Source: Afipia sp. GAS231 | GTDB taxonomy: Bacteria > Pseudomonadota > Alphaproteobacteria > Rhizobiales > Xanthobacteraceae | NCBI RefSeq assembly: GCF_900103365.1 | Contig: NZ_LT629703.1 | Coordinates: forward strand, 4,526,001 to 4,590,000 | Direction: 5' to 3' | DNA length: 64,000 nt | Shown here: in pieces, positions 56,187 through 63,705 of the stretch | Layout: each line of letters starts with the position of its first letter | Position numbering within the stretch: position 1 is the first letter of the stretch | Program-made: the position numbers and the translations under genes | Notes under the pieces: generated by a model | Seen by the model: the letters and a program-made list of their open reading frames with translations, nothing else | Databases searched by the model: none | What the model was told of the DNA's origin: nothing

Positions 56187-57109
56187 AGTTGGGCTGCGTT
56201 AACGCGGAGCGCCCGTCAGTGGGGGCTGTATCGGTCAAGTCCGGCTATGTGATGAACCAAGGGCTTGCGCTGAGCTATCTCGAGTGGGGAGCGCAAGGTG
56301 CGCCTGCCGTGGTGCTTTCGGGTCCTTTCCGGAATGCTGCTTACGAATGGCGTCATACAGCCGAGCTTCTCGAGGACAGGTTTCGCGTTATTGCGGTTAA
56401 TCTTCGCGGACAAGGGGATAGTTCGCCGTTTCCAGTTCGTGAATTTAACCCCGATGGTTACGTCGAAGATCTGAAGGCTGTGGTTGACGAGTTGAACGCG
56501 GCGCCTGCCGTCATTGTGGGCTTTTCGGTCGTTATATCGGGCGTCGCCGTGGCATTCGCGGCAGCGCACCCCGAATTGGTCAAGGGCATTGTGCTTGTAG
56601 ATGGCGGGCTCGGATATTCGCAGGAGCAGGCTGGGGCGGCGGGCGAACGGGCTCGTTCCATGCCGAGCACCTTTCCAGACTGGGACGCTGCGCGGCTTTA
56701 TTTCAGTCGAATGGTTGACCAGTCCTTTGCGTCACCAGAAGACCTCGAAGAGCGCGCTGCCTATACATTCCGACGCCTTCCAGACGGATCGGTGATTTGG
56801 AAGAGCGACCCGGTTCTTCGCGAGTGCTGGCCGGGTGAAGAGTTTGCCCGCAACACAGGCGCTCAACCGGCGCAGGTTTGGGAGCAGGTGCGTTGCCCCA
56901 TCCTCGTCGCCAAAGGTGCATCGAAAAATACGACGCTAAAGGGACGCGAGCATCTGTCCATCGAAGGTTGCGAGCAAATCGCCAAGTACGGAACGGGGAG
57001 CTCCTGGGTTGCGGTTCCAAATGTTACGTCTCACTTCGTCCACGAGGAAAATCCGGCCGGCTTCGTCGGCGTGATCAGGCCGTTTCTCGAGAAGGCTCAT
57101 AGCATCTGA
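56183..57109 (+). CDS. Alpha/beta-hydrolase-fold protein with degenerate elbow (paralogue 1)
   Basis: A 308-aa alpha/beta-hydrolase-fold protein. The nucleophile serine position is kept (S115 in IVGFSVVISG), but the usual glycine two residues later is valine, and the HG oxyanion motif is replaced by SGPFRNAA. The late histidine is present (TSHFVHEENP); no clear acid follows strand 6. Close paralogue of the next gene; they share VKSGYV, AVNLRGQGDS and EENP. The start is GTG overlapping the Rieske stop. Function unknown: hydrolysis, C-C cleavage or a non-hydrolytic role. Confidence 0.83.
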   Translation: MKLGCVNAERPSVGAVSVKSGYVMNQGLALSYLEWGAQGAPAVVLSGPFRNAAYEWRHTAELLEDRFRVIAVNLRGQGDSSPFPVREFNPDGYVEDLKAVVDELNAAPAVIVGFSVVISGVAVAFAAAHPELVKGIVLVDGGLGYSQEQAGAAGERARSMPSTFPDWDAARLYFSRMVDQSFASPEDLEERAAYTFRRLPDGSVIWKSDPVLRECWPGEEFARNTGAQPAQVWEQVRCPILVAKGASKNTTLKGREHLSIEGCEQIAKYGTGSSWVAVPNVTSHFVHEENPAGFVGVIRPFLEKAHSI

Positions 57110-57150
57110 GCGGCTAAAGCGAGCAACGCGCAATTGGAGGCATTACGTCG

Positions 57151-58017
57151 ATGAAGTCGGCTCCCGTCAAATCCGGGTACGTTTTGAACGAAGGTAATCC
57201 ACTTTATTTTCACGAGTGGGGGCAGACTGGGGCGCCGGACGTCTTGTTTCTCGGTCCCTTACGCTCTGCTGCCTATTTCTGGAAGCCAGTCATCGAGCGT
57301 CTTGACGACCGTTTCCATTGTGTGGCGGTCAACTTGCGCGGTCATGGTGACAGCGGCCCCATGCTGCGCCGTAACACCGATGTCAACGACTATGTCAGCG
57401 ACGTGGCAGCTACAATCCGCCAATTGGGACTCGCTCGTCCGACCGTCATTGCGTTCGCGCCGATAATTGCCGGTGCTGGCGTTGCCTTTGCGGCGCAGCA
57501 CGCGGATATGTTAAGTTCCCTGGTTCTAATCGACGGAGGGCCGGGACTTCCACCGCAGAACCTTCCGATGGTCAAGCAGCGAATGTCGGCGATCCCGTCG
57601 GATTTCGCTAGTTGGGGAGACGCGATCTCCTTTTTGCGCCAAGGATTGGCGCCACCGGTTCAGGCTCTGGCCGAAGAGCGCGCTCCATACGTATTCCGTC
57701 GGACGATCGAGGGGCGGATCAACTGGAAATACGATCCGGTTTTGCGAGAAGAGTTCCTTCGTCCGGAGTTGCCGCCCTACGTGGGCGCTCTTCCAGACAG
57801 CGTTTGGGGTAAAGTTCGTTGCCCTATGCTGCTGCTCGTTCCGCAGGGCGGCACCGCTCAGATGACGTTGAGCGACTGCGAGCGCCTTGCAAAATACGGC
57901 GATGGGAGCCGATGGATCGAAGTCCCTAATTGCCAACACTTCATCCAGGAGGAGAATCCGGACGGCTTCAATGAAGCCCTTACGCCGTTTCTCCGGGATG
58001 TCCATGGTCTCGCATAA
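57151..58017 (+). CDS. Alpha/beta-hydrolase-fold protein lacking the catalytic serine (paralogue 2)
   Basis: A 288-aa paralogue of the preceding protein. The nucleophile elbow reads VIAFAPIIAG, so alanine (A103) stands where serine is expected; the HG oxyanion motif is LGPLRSAA and no acid is evident. The histidine is retained (CQHFIQEENP). It cannot work by the normal serine mechanism. It could be a non-hydrolytic enzyme of this fold, or a structural partner of paralogue 1. GGAGG precedes the ATG at a good distance, so it is well translated. Confidence 0.83.
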   Translation: MKSAPVKSGYVLNEGNPLYFHEWGQTGAPDVLFLGPLRSAAYFWKPVIERLDDRFHCVAVNLRGHGDSGPMLRRNTDVNDYVSDVAATIRQLGLARPTVIAFAPIIAGAGVAFAAQHADMLSSLVLIDGGPGLPPQNLPMVKQRMSAIPSDFASWGDAISFLRQGLAPPVQALAEERAPYVFRRTIEGRINWKYDPVLREEFLRPELPPYVGALPDSVWGKVRCPMLLLVPQGGTAQMTLSDCERLAKYGDGSRWIEVPNCQHFIQEENPDGFNEALTPFLRDVHGLA

Positions 58018-58047
58018 GCTTAAAATAGTTGAGAGAAAGAATTCCGC

Positions 58048-58971
58048 GTGATTGAGATCGATAAGGAATCCGCCGGTTGGCGTAAAATTGTTCCTGAGAC
58101 CGGGAGTCCAGAAAAAATCTTGACGGGCTGCGCCAACTTTGCGGATGGCCCCGTCTGGGATGAAGCCGATGGCGCGCTCATTTTCACCGAAGCATGGATG
58201 AATCGGTCACCGGGCAAGATTTGGAAATGGCGGCCCAATCGGGGAGTTGAGTTTGTTTTCGGCCCCTGCAAGGGTCTGGGCGCTACGCTCGATCTTGAGG
58301 GGCGGTTAGTCGTCGCCGGCTGGTCATCGCGTTCGATCTGGCGCCGCGAACACGATGGATCCACGACAGTCCTCGCATCCCATTACGGGGCGTTGCGTAT
58401 CAACTCGCCGAATGACGTTGTCGTGCATTCGAGTGGGGCAATTTATTGGACTGACCCTGCTACTGGACTCAACGGTAACGGTCGTGGTGCTGATCGTACC
58501 GATGATCTTCAGCGTTATCTGCCTTTCGAAAGTGTATTTCGTGTATGGCCAGGCAGTGGACAAGTTGAACCGGTCGCGGACGATTTTGCATTGCCAAATG
58601 GCATCACTTTCTCGCCGGATGAACGGTTGCTGTATGTAAATGATACAATTCGTCAGCACATACGCGTGTTTGACGTCCAGCCAGATGGATCATTGGCGAA
58701 TGGGCGGCTTTTTTACGAAGCTGAGGCCGACCTTCCTGGCACTTTCGACGGTATGAAGGTGGACGTGGAGGGGAATGTTTATTGTACCGCCGCGGGTGGG
58801 ATTCACGTGATCGATCCCGAGGGCAAGCTTCTCGTGCGCATCCGATTTCCGACACCGGTGGGCAATATAGCCTGGGGCGGTCCCGATTGGCGATGGATGT
58901 TCTGTACACTGCAGGAGTCAATCTATCGAATCGAACTAAAGATTCCAGGTGTACCTGTGCGACGTCGGTGA
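58048..58971 (+). CDS. SMP-30/gluconolactonase-family protein 1
   Basis: A 307-aa six-bladed beta-propeller of the SMP-30/LRE family, calcium- or zinc-dependent lactonases. Family elements: CANFADGPVWDEADGALIFT (metal glutamate position varied), NSPNDVVVHSSGAIYWTDP (metal asparagine) and LPNGITFSPDERLLYVND (metal aspartate). The GTG start is 30 bases after the hydrolase. Likely opens a lactone produced downstream of the Rieske reaction. No signal peptide, so cytoplasmic. Confidence 0.85.
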   Translation: MIEIDKESAGWRKIVPETGSPEKILTGCANFADGPVWDEADGALIFTEAWMNRSPGKIWKWRPNRGVEFVFGPCKGLGATLDLEGRLVVAGWSSRSIWRREHDGSTTVLASHYGALRINSPNDVVVHSSGAIYWTDPATGLNGNGRGADRTDDLQRYLPFESVFRVWPGSGQVEPVADDFALPNGITFSPDERLLYVNDTIRQHIRVFDVQPDGSLANGRLFYEAEADLPGTFDGMKVDVEGNVYCTAAGGIHVIDPEGKLLVRIRFPTPVGNIAWGGPDWRWMFCTLQESIYRIELKIPGVPVRRR

Positions 58972-58982
58972 TGGGGGTTAGA

Positions 58983-59837
58983 ATGGCGTGGGTAATTGAA
59001 CGGGTTGCTGGGCCATACTCAGGCGAGGCCGATGGGCCGGTATGGGATGGCGAAGCGCTCTTGTTCTCTTTGGTCACCGAGAGCCGGATACTGCGTTATC
59101 ACCCCGACGCGGGGCGTGTGGTCGAATACCGCAAATATACCAATAATACCCGGGGATTGGCGCTGGCCCCCGAGGGAGGCCTCTTCGGATGTCAAGGTTC
59201 GGCGCGCCGGGTCGGTCGGTTCAATGTTGATGGCACTCTTTCGATGCTTGCCGATCGGCTCGATGGACGCCTTCACAATCAGCCCTACGACTTAGCAGTC
59301 GATCGGACCGGTCGCATCTGGTTTACTGATCCCGAACCTCCGCTTCGCATGATGGAGCCCCCGGTTGATCATGCTTCGGTGCTCCGCCTCGACCATGTCG
59401 GAGGCGGCGCGTGGGTGCTCAAGCGTATGACGCTGGACACTGAGTTTCCGATGGCCATAGCCTTTTCGAAGGATGAGCGGTCGCTTTATGTCGCCGATAA
59501 TCCTAGAGGTGGACGGAAGCTATCAGAGTTGCGAGTGTACCCTCTTCAATCTGACGATACACTTGGGCAGAGCTCCGTCCTCCATTCTTGGGATGGCTTT
59601 GCGGTGACAGGCATGTGCGTCACATCGCGTGGAAATATTGTTGCATGCCTCGATGGCGGAAAAGATGGCGAATCTGCTGCAGTAGTAGTGATGTCTGACA
59701 CGGGGATTATATTAGAGCAGTTTTCATTCGGCCCGAGCAAACCAACCAATTGTGCATTCGGCGGGCCCGGCCTGAAGACACTCTACGTCACTTCGGCCGA
59801 TGGCTGTTTGTACAAGGTGCGGAATTTCAAGCTGTAG
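58983..59837 (+). CDS. SMP-30/gluconolactonase-family protein 2
   Basis: A 284-aa second beta-propeller lactonase-like protein, 11 bases after the first. It has GEADGPVWDGEALLFSLVTE, HNQPYDLAVDRTGRIWFTDP and FPMAIAFSKDERSLYVADN, again the metal-binding strands. It is clearly diverged from protein 1. The ATG at 58983 has GGGGG upstream; a longer frame from 58782 overlaps gene 1 and is rejected. Tandem lactonases suggest two lactone intermediates or two isomers in the pathway. Confidence 0.84.
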   Translation: MAWVIERVAGPYSGEADGPVWDGEALLFSLVTESRILRYHPDAGRVVEYRKYTNNTRGLALAPEGGLFGCQGSARRVGRFNVDGTLSMLADRLDGRLHNQPYDLAVDRTGRIWFTDPEPPLRMMEPPVDHASVLRLDHVGGGAWVLKRMTLDTEFPMAIAFSKDERSLYVADNPRGGRKLSELRVYPLQSDDTLGQSSVLHSWDGFAVTGMCVTSRGNIVACLDGGKDGESAAVVVMSDTGIILEQFSFGPSKPTNCAFGGPGLKTLYVTSADGCLYKVRNFKL

Positions 59838-59976
59838 GAGCGGAGGTGCATCACCAGATTGCGCCTCTCGCTCGATGTAATGACGGAAAGATGTCAGCTC
59901 CGCGACCTTGTCTGACGCTGCGCGGAGATCCTGGGTACGAAAAACGGCGACATCGGTTTCGCGAGGCTAGACGCGC
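59838..59976. other. Gap after the lactonase genes
   Basis: No gene supported. It leads into the promoter of the binding-protein gene. Confidence 0.4.
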
Positions 59977-60017
59977 TTGAGAACTAAGTGATTTGTTGCC
60001 TTAACTCGAAGTATAAA
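59977..60017 (+). promoter_or_regulatory. Promoter of the binding-protein gene with shared operator (site 6)
   Basis: TTGAGA at 59977, a 17-bp spacer, CTTAAC at 60000, then TCGAAGTATAAA (60006-60017). Same architecture as the Rieske oxygenase promoter, with two mismatches in the operator core. Confidence 0.55.
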
Positions 60018-60129
60018 ATTTCTTCAAGGAAGATCATGATCCGGACAGCGGATCGGACTGGCCGGTAGCTTAGCATCTGCGCGCGCAGAGCGCGTATCAT
60101 CAATCTAAACGAGCGGAAGAGAAAGCATC

Positions 60130-61236
60130 ATGTCAAAAGCTTCGTCTATTTCCCGCCGTGGTTTACTAGCGGGCGCTGCGGCGGTGCTTGGCACCGGTTC
60201 CCGTGGTCTAGCTCAGGGCAATTCTGACTGGCAGGCTGGTGCTCCACCGGAGTGGGATCGAGTACTCGCGGCGGCCCGCAGCGAAGGGCAGGTCACTGTC
60301 GCTGCGTTTCCGCTGTTGAGCGAGACGATGAGCGCCGCGTTCAAGCGCGACACAGGAATCCAGCTGAATTTCCTCGGCGGTAATACGGCGGCGCAGTCGG
60401 CACGGCTCGAAGCGGAAGCGCGCGCGAAGAACGTGACTATCGACGTCATGATAGCCGGCGGCCGAGAACTGCATATGATGCGGGAAAATCTGCTGGAGCC
60501 GATCCTGCCGCAGCTAATTCTTCCCGGCGTTGCGCCTCAAAACTTTCATGACGGCAAGCACAAATTCGTGGACGATGCCGGTCAGTATCTTTTGCAAGGA
60601 GCTTCCTACGTCTTTGGTTGGCTAACGGTCAATACCGACATCGTGAAGCCCGGCGAAATCAAGGTATGGCAAGATCTGTTGGACCCAAAGTACCGCGGCA
60701 AGATTGCGGCGTACGATGTCCGATTTCCTGGGCCGGGGCAAGGAGCTGCGACTTGGCTTTACAAGGCGAGAGGCCTTCAGTTCATCAAGGATCTCTACTT
60801 GGGACAACAGGTCAAATTTTCCACTGAAAATCGCTCGTTGATGGAGGGGGTTGTTCGTGGGACGGCGCCGATCCTTCTGGGAGGAGTTCAGATCGAGGTT
60901 GAGCGCTTTCGCGCGAACTTTAAGAATATTGGCGTTGTCCTTCCCGATGATGGGCCCGGCTACCTCACGGGAGGTTACAGTGCTATCAAGCAAGCCAAGG
61001 GTGTACCACACCCGAATGCAGCGAAAGTGTTCACCAACTGGTACATGAGCAAGCCCGGTCAGGAAGTCTATGAATCCATTATGCTTGAGGCCAGCCGGCG
61101 CCTTGACGTTAACACCGGTTTGCCCAGCTATCTCGTGCCAGGTAAGTTCAACTATCTTGATGATTACAACGAAGAATCCTACTTCTCGCGCGAGGTTCTG
61201 GTTAAGAGCATCAACGAGGCACTGGGGCAGCGCTGA
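60130..61236 (+). CDS. Tat-exported extracellular solute-binding protein (AfuA/family 1 type)
   Basis: A 368-aa periplasmic binding protein of an ABC importer, with a twin-arginine signal (SRRGLLAGAAAVLGTG). The mature part has the two-lobe pattern of the iron(III)/thiamine/spermidine-like family (ERVLAAARSEGQ-like start, WQDLLDPKYRGKIA, PNAAKVFTNWYMSKPGQE). No permease or ATPase gene is in the window. In Bradyrhizobium relatives such proteins often accompany aromatic-acid catabolic genes, so it probably binds an aromatic acid or a metal-ligand complex. A decayed second copy lies at 62021. Confidence 0.87.
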   Translation: MSKASSISRRGLLAGAAAVLGTGSRGLAQGNSDWQAGAPPEWDRVLAAARSEGQVTVAAFPLLSETMSAAFKRDTGIQLNFLGGNTAAQSARLEAEARAKNVTIDVMIAGGRELHMMRENLLEPILPQLILPGVAPQNFHDGKHKFVDDAGQYLLQGASYVFGWLTVNTDIVKPGEIKVWQDLLDPKYRGKIAAYDVRFPGPGQGAATWLYKARGLQFIKDLYLGQQVKFSTENRSLMEGVVRGTAPILLGGVQIEVERFRANFKNIGVVLPDDGPGYLTGGYSAIKQAKGVPHPNAAKVFTNWYMSKPGQEVYESIMLEASRRLDVNTGLPSYLVPGKFNYLDDYNEESYFSREVLVKSINEALGQR

Positions 61237-61875
61237 GGGTTGACGCGGCTAAGAATTTTCTTGAAGCGTCGGTGACGCCTTATTTGACGCTATTGTGCGG
61301 AACGTCGGGAGCGGCCAGCGCAGGTGCAGGTGTCTATTTGCGCAACGGGCCTGTTTTCATACGAGCAACGCGAATGTGAGATGGATCCGAGAATGGTGGC
61401 CAGGAGCTTTCACGACGCCAGGCCACTAAACAGGCACTTAATGGTAGGAAGACGAACGCCGGAATGAGCTAGAGCGCGCCAGAAGTATGGACCGTGCGTC
61501 TATTATGATCTGCGAACTCAGCTGCGGGTCGTCGTTTGCTCGCGATCAAGAAAACTAGGCGTTAACGCGATCGCAGGGACGAGTCGACGTCAAGCAAGCA
61601 AAACGCTCTCGCTTCAGTTTGCTTTAGAGGTTCTCGACCGTAATCTGCACTGTTGCGTCCAGGCTTGACCCTATGAAGCGACCTTGGATCGATCGCGCTC
61701 AATGGAGCTTTCATAAAATATCGCGATTAGGCGTTCCAACTGAGTCTGCAGCATGGGCGCAAGCGGCTCTTCGGCCTGAGCATAGACAGTCCATTCGCCT
61801 TGGGCTTTGGGCGTCTAGCCCATTCCGCCGCTGTCCCCCATCGCCGACCAATTTACGGTTCCTACGCTAAAACAT
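61237..61875. other. Gap downstream of the binding-protein gene
   Basis: 640 bases without a recognisable gene. Several short frames have no family signal. Confidence 0.45.
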
Positions 61876-61916
61876 TTGTCCTAGAAGCTTGCATTGCCAA
61901 ATAGTTTAAGTATAAA
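61876..61916 (+). promoter_or_regulatory. Promoter of the decayed binding-protein copy, with shared operator (site 7)
   Basis: TTGTCC at 61876, a 17-bp spacer, AAATAG, then TTTAAGTATAAA (61905-61916). The stretch AAGTATAAAAT also matches the first copy's promoter. It may now drive the TPP-enzyme genes. Confidence 0.6.
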
Positions 61917-62020
61917 ATATATTCAGGTTAGGCCCTCGCCGTTCTAACTGTTTCATACGGCCGGAGTCTGGGCTGGGGGACAAGTGACCAATTCAACCGA
62001 GCGGAAGAGATCGGCATTTA

Positions 62021-62357
62021 TGCGCATGACGTTGCCAAGCGTCTTTCCAAGATGTCGGTGTTCTCCTTTCACGGGGAGAGTCCGGCTGCTACGAGGAGAT
62101 CTAGTGTGAGTAAGCATGGCGAGGGTGTATCGCCCCCGAGTGCAGCGAAGATATTTTATAGCTGGTACATGAACGGGCCCGGTCGTGAGACCGAGGAGTG
62201 CATTTCGCCGGAAGTCGTCCGACGCAGTGCCGCTAACGCCGAGGTGGCCACCTATCTCGAGCCGGGTAAACGTCAGCGCACGGATGATTGGGAGGAGTGT
62301 TATTCCTCGATCGTCGCGCGGATCAACGAAGCGAACGATGCACTGGGGCTGCACTAA
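62021..62357 (+). pseudogene. Internally deleted second solute-binding protein
   Basis: The leader GAGCGGAAGAG and start region match those of the gene at 60130. After about 80 bases of unrelated frame, codons from about 62110 encode PSAAKIFYSWYMNGPGRETE, VATYLEPGK and ARINEANDALG, aligning with the last ~80 residues of the first copy. The binding lobes are missing. Its stop overlaps the TPP alpha gene by one base (TAATG). Confidence 0.8.
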
Positions 62358-62896
62358 TGACTGATGCAAACAAGAGCGGGCAGGGATCTCTTCTGGCTAC
62401 TGCCATGGCGGACGCCATCGTGCGCGGTGCGGAGCGAGCCGGCATCGATTCGTGCGTTTACCTCCCCGACAGCGTGCTAACGGGGACGATTCGAAAATTT
62501 GAATCCTCTGGTAAGTTCCTAATGTTGCCCTGCGCTCGCGAAGATGAGGGTATCGCTGCCGCGGTGGGCCTCTATATTGGCGGGCGCAGCCCGATTTGCC
62601 TGATGGAATCGTCGGGGCTGGGATATTCGCCACTCATCCTGGCGCGTGCCATCGCTCAGCGTACACCGGTTTTCATCGTCGCTAGCCACGGTTACGGTCC
62701 TGGCGAACTATTCGACTATCATTGCGCGACGTTTTTGGTCGCGGAGGGCGTCTTTCGAGGGCTTAACATTCCATACTCGATCGCCAGCAACATTGAGTCG
62801 CTCGATGATCTGGTTGAGCGAAGCGTTCAAACGACCCGTGGCCAACTTACTTGTTACGGCGTGATTGTTCCCCCCTATCTTACGAGAGACCGCTGA
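62357..62896 (+). CDS. TPP-dependent decarboxylase alpha subunit (sulfopyruvate/phosphonopyruvate-decarboxylase type)
   Basis: A 179-aa PYR-domain subunit of a two-subunit thiamine-diphosphate enzyme like ComD. It has the catalytic glutamate context CAREDEGIAAAVGLYIGGRS and the following MESSGLGYSPL segment, and is split from the PP domain as in sulfopyruvate decarboxylase. It should decarboxylate an alpha-keto acid. The start overlaps the decayed binding-protein stop; the stop overlaps the beta gene (TGATG). The substrate is not sulfopyruvate by any local evidence; a keto acid from ring cleavage is more likely. Confidence 0.84.
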   Translation: MTDANKSGQGSLLATAMADAIVRGAERAGIDSCVYLPDSVLTGTIRKFESSGKFLMLPCAREDEGIAAAVGLYIGGRSPICLMESSGLGYSPLILARAIAQRTPVFIVASHGYGPGELFDYHCATFLVAEGVFRGLNIPYSIASNIESLDDLVERSVQTTRGQLTCYGVIVPPYLTRDR

Positions 62897-63489
62897 TGAA
62901 TCGCAGTGAAGCAATGCTGATTGTTGCGAAGTCCCGTGGTGATGCTGCGTTGATTGTTGGTCCTGGTGTCAGCGGAGGGCTGATTTACGAGCACGGTGAC
63001 AGTCCGGCCTCAATTTACAACATGGACATGGCTTACGCAGCCCCGATGGGGCTCGGCATAGCGCTTAGCCGTCCGGATCGGAAGGTTCTAGTAGTGGAGG
63101 GCGAGGGATCATTCTTTGCCGGCTCCACCACGCTCTCGACGATCTGGCGCATGCGTCCGAAAAATCTGACAATCTTGATAACTGATAACACGGTCTGGGG
63201 AACGGGTGACGGCAAGGTGCCTACTGCCACCAGTTTCGGTACGGACCTAGGGGCGCTCGCATTGGCGAATGGATGGGACAAAAAGCACGTACACACGTGC
63301 GATCAGCCTGAGGAGTTCCGTGCGCGACTTGAGGAAGCGCTTGGAGGTGTTGGACCAAATTTCATTGTCTGCAAAAATGACCCGACCGCAGACGAGCATA
63401 TGCAATCCTCGTTGCTTAGACCACGCGCTTCTCGCCACCAGCTCGACTGCGCGGTGCTGATGCGGAGAGATCTGAACGGCGACGGGTAG
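62896..63489 (+). CDS. TPP-dependent decarboxylase beta subunit (ComE-like PP domain)
   Basis: A 197-aa PP-domain subunit that binds thiamine diphosphate and Mg. The signature is GEGSFFAGSTTLSTI, then about 20 residues to ILITDN; the normal GDG is GEG here, a change seen in related decarboxylases. DMAYAAPMGLGIALSRPDRK precedes it. It pairs with the alpha subunit through overlapping stop/start codons. The C-terminal ~25 residues (ASRHQLDCAVLMRRDLNGDG) have no counterpart I know. Confidence 0.84.
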   Translation: MNRSEAMLIVAKSRGDAALIVGPGVSGGLIYEHGDSPASIYNMDMAYAAPMGLGIALSRPDRKVLVVEGEGSFFAGSTTLSTIWRMRPKNLTILITDNTVWGTGDGKVPTATSFGTDLGALALANGWDKKHVHTCDQPEEFRARLEEALGGVGPNFIVCKNDPTADEHMQSSLLRPRASRHQLDCAVLMRRDLNGDG

Positions 63490-63492
63490 CTG

Positions 63493-63663
63493 ATGTTCGC
63501 TGCAATAGCAGCTCTGATTGCATATCTGCTAGGTGCTTTCGTAGGGATTGAACACGCCAGAGGGGCAGCCGATCAATCCGGGTTCATGCTGTGTCCCGTC
63601 GAGAAGGCCTCGATCATGATGATGATTTGGTGTTCAGGCGGTAGGACATCTACCTCGCACTAA
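63493..63663 (+). CDS. Possible small membrane protein (56 aa)
   Basis: ATG at 63493, three bases after the beta-subunit stop, opens a 56-codon frame with one hydrophobic helix at the N-terminus (FAAIAALIAYLLGAFVGIEH) and a short polar tail. Its tight position in the operon argues for translation; no family recognised and the ribosome site is weak. Confidence 0.35.
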   Translation: MFAAIAALIAYLLGAFVGIEHARGAADQSGFMLCPVEKASIMMMIWCSGGRTSTSH

Positions 63664-63705
63664 AAATGTCAACTTATGCATATTGCCATTGGGCAAGGAC
63701 AAGAC

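Noticed and set aside
61673..61870. 65-aa frame in the gap after the binding-protein gene
   Set aside because: No ribosome site and no family signal.
62357..63489. Calling the TPP enzyme sulfopyruvate decarboxylase (comDE)
   Set aside because: Fold and split match, but no coenzyme M or sulfonate gene is present; only the family name is supported.
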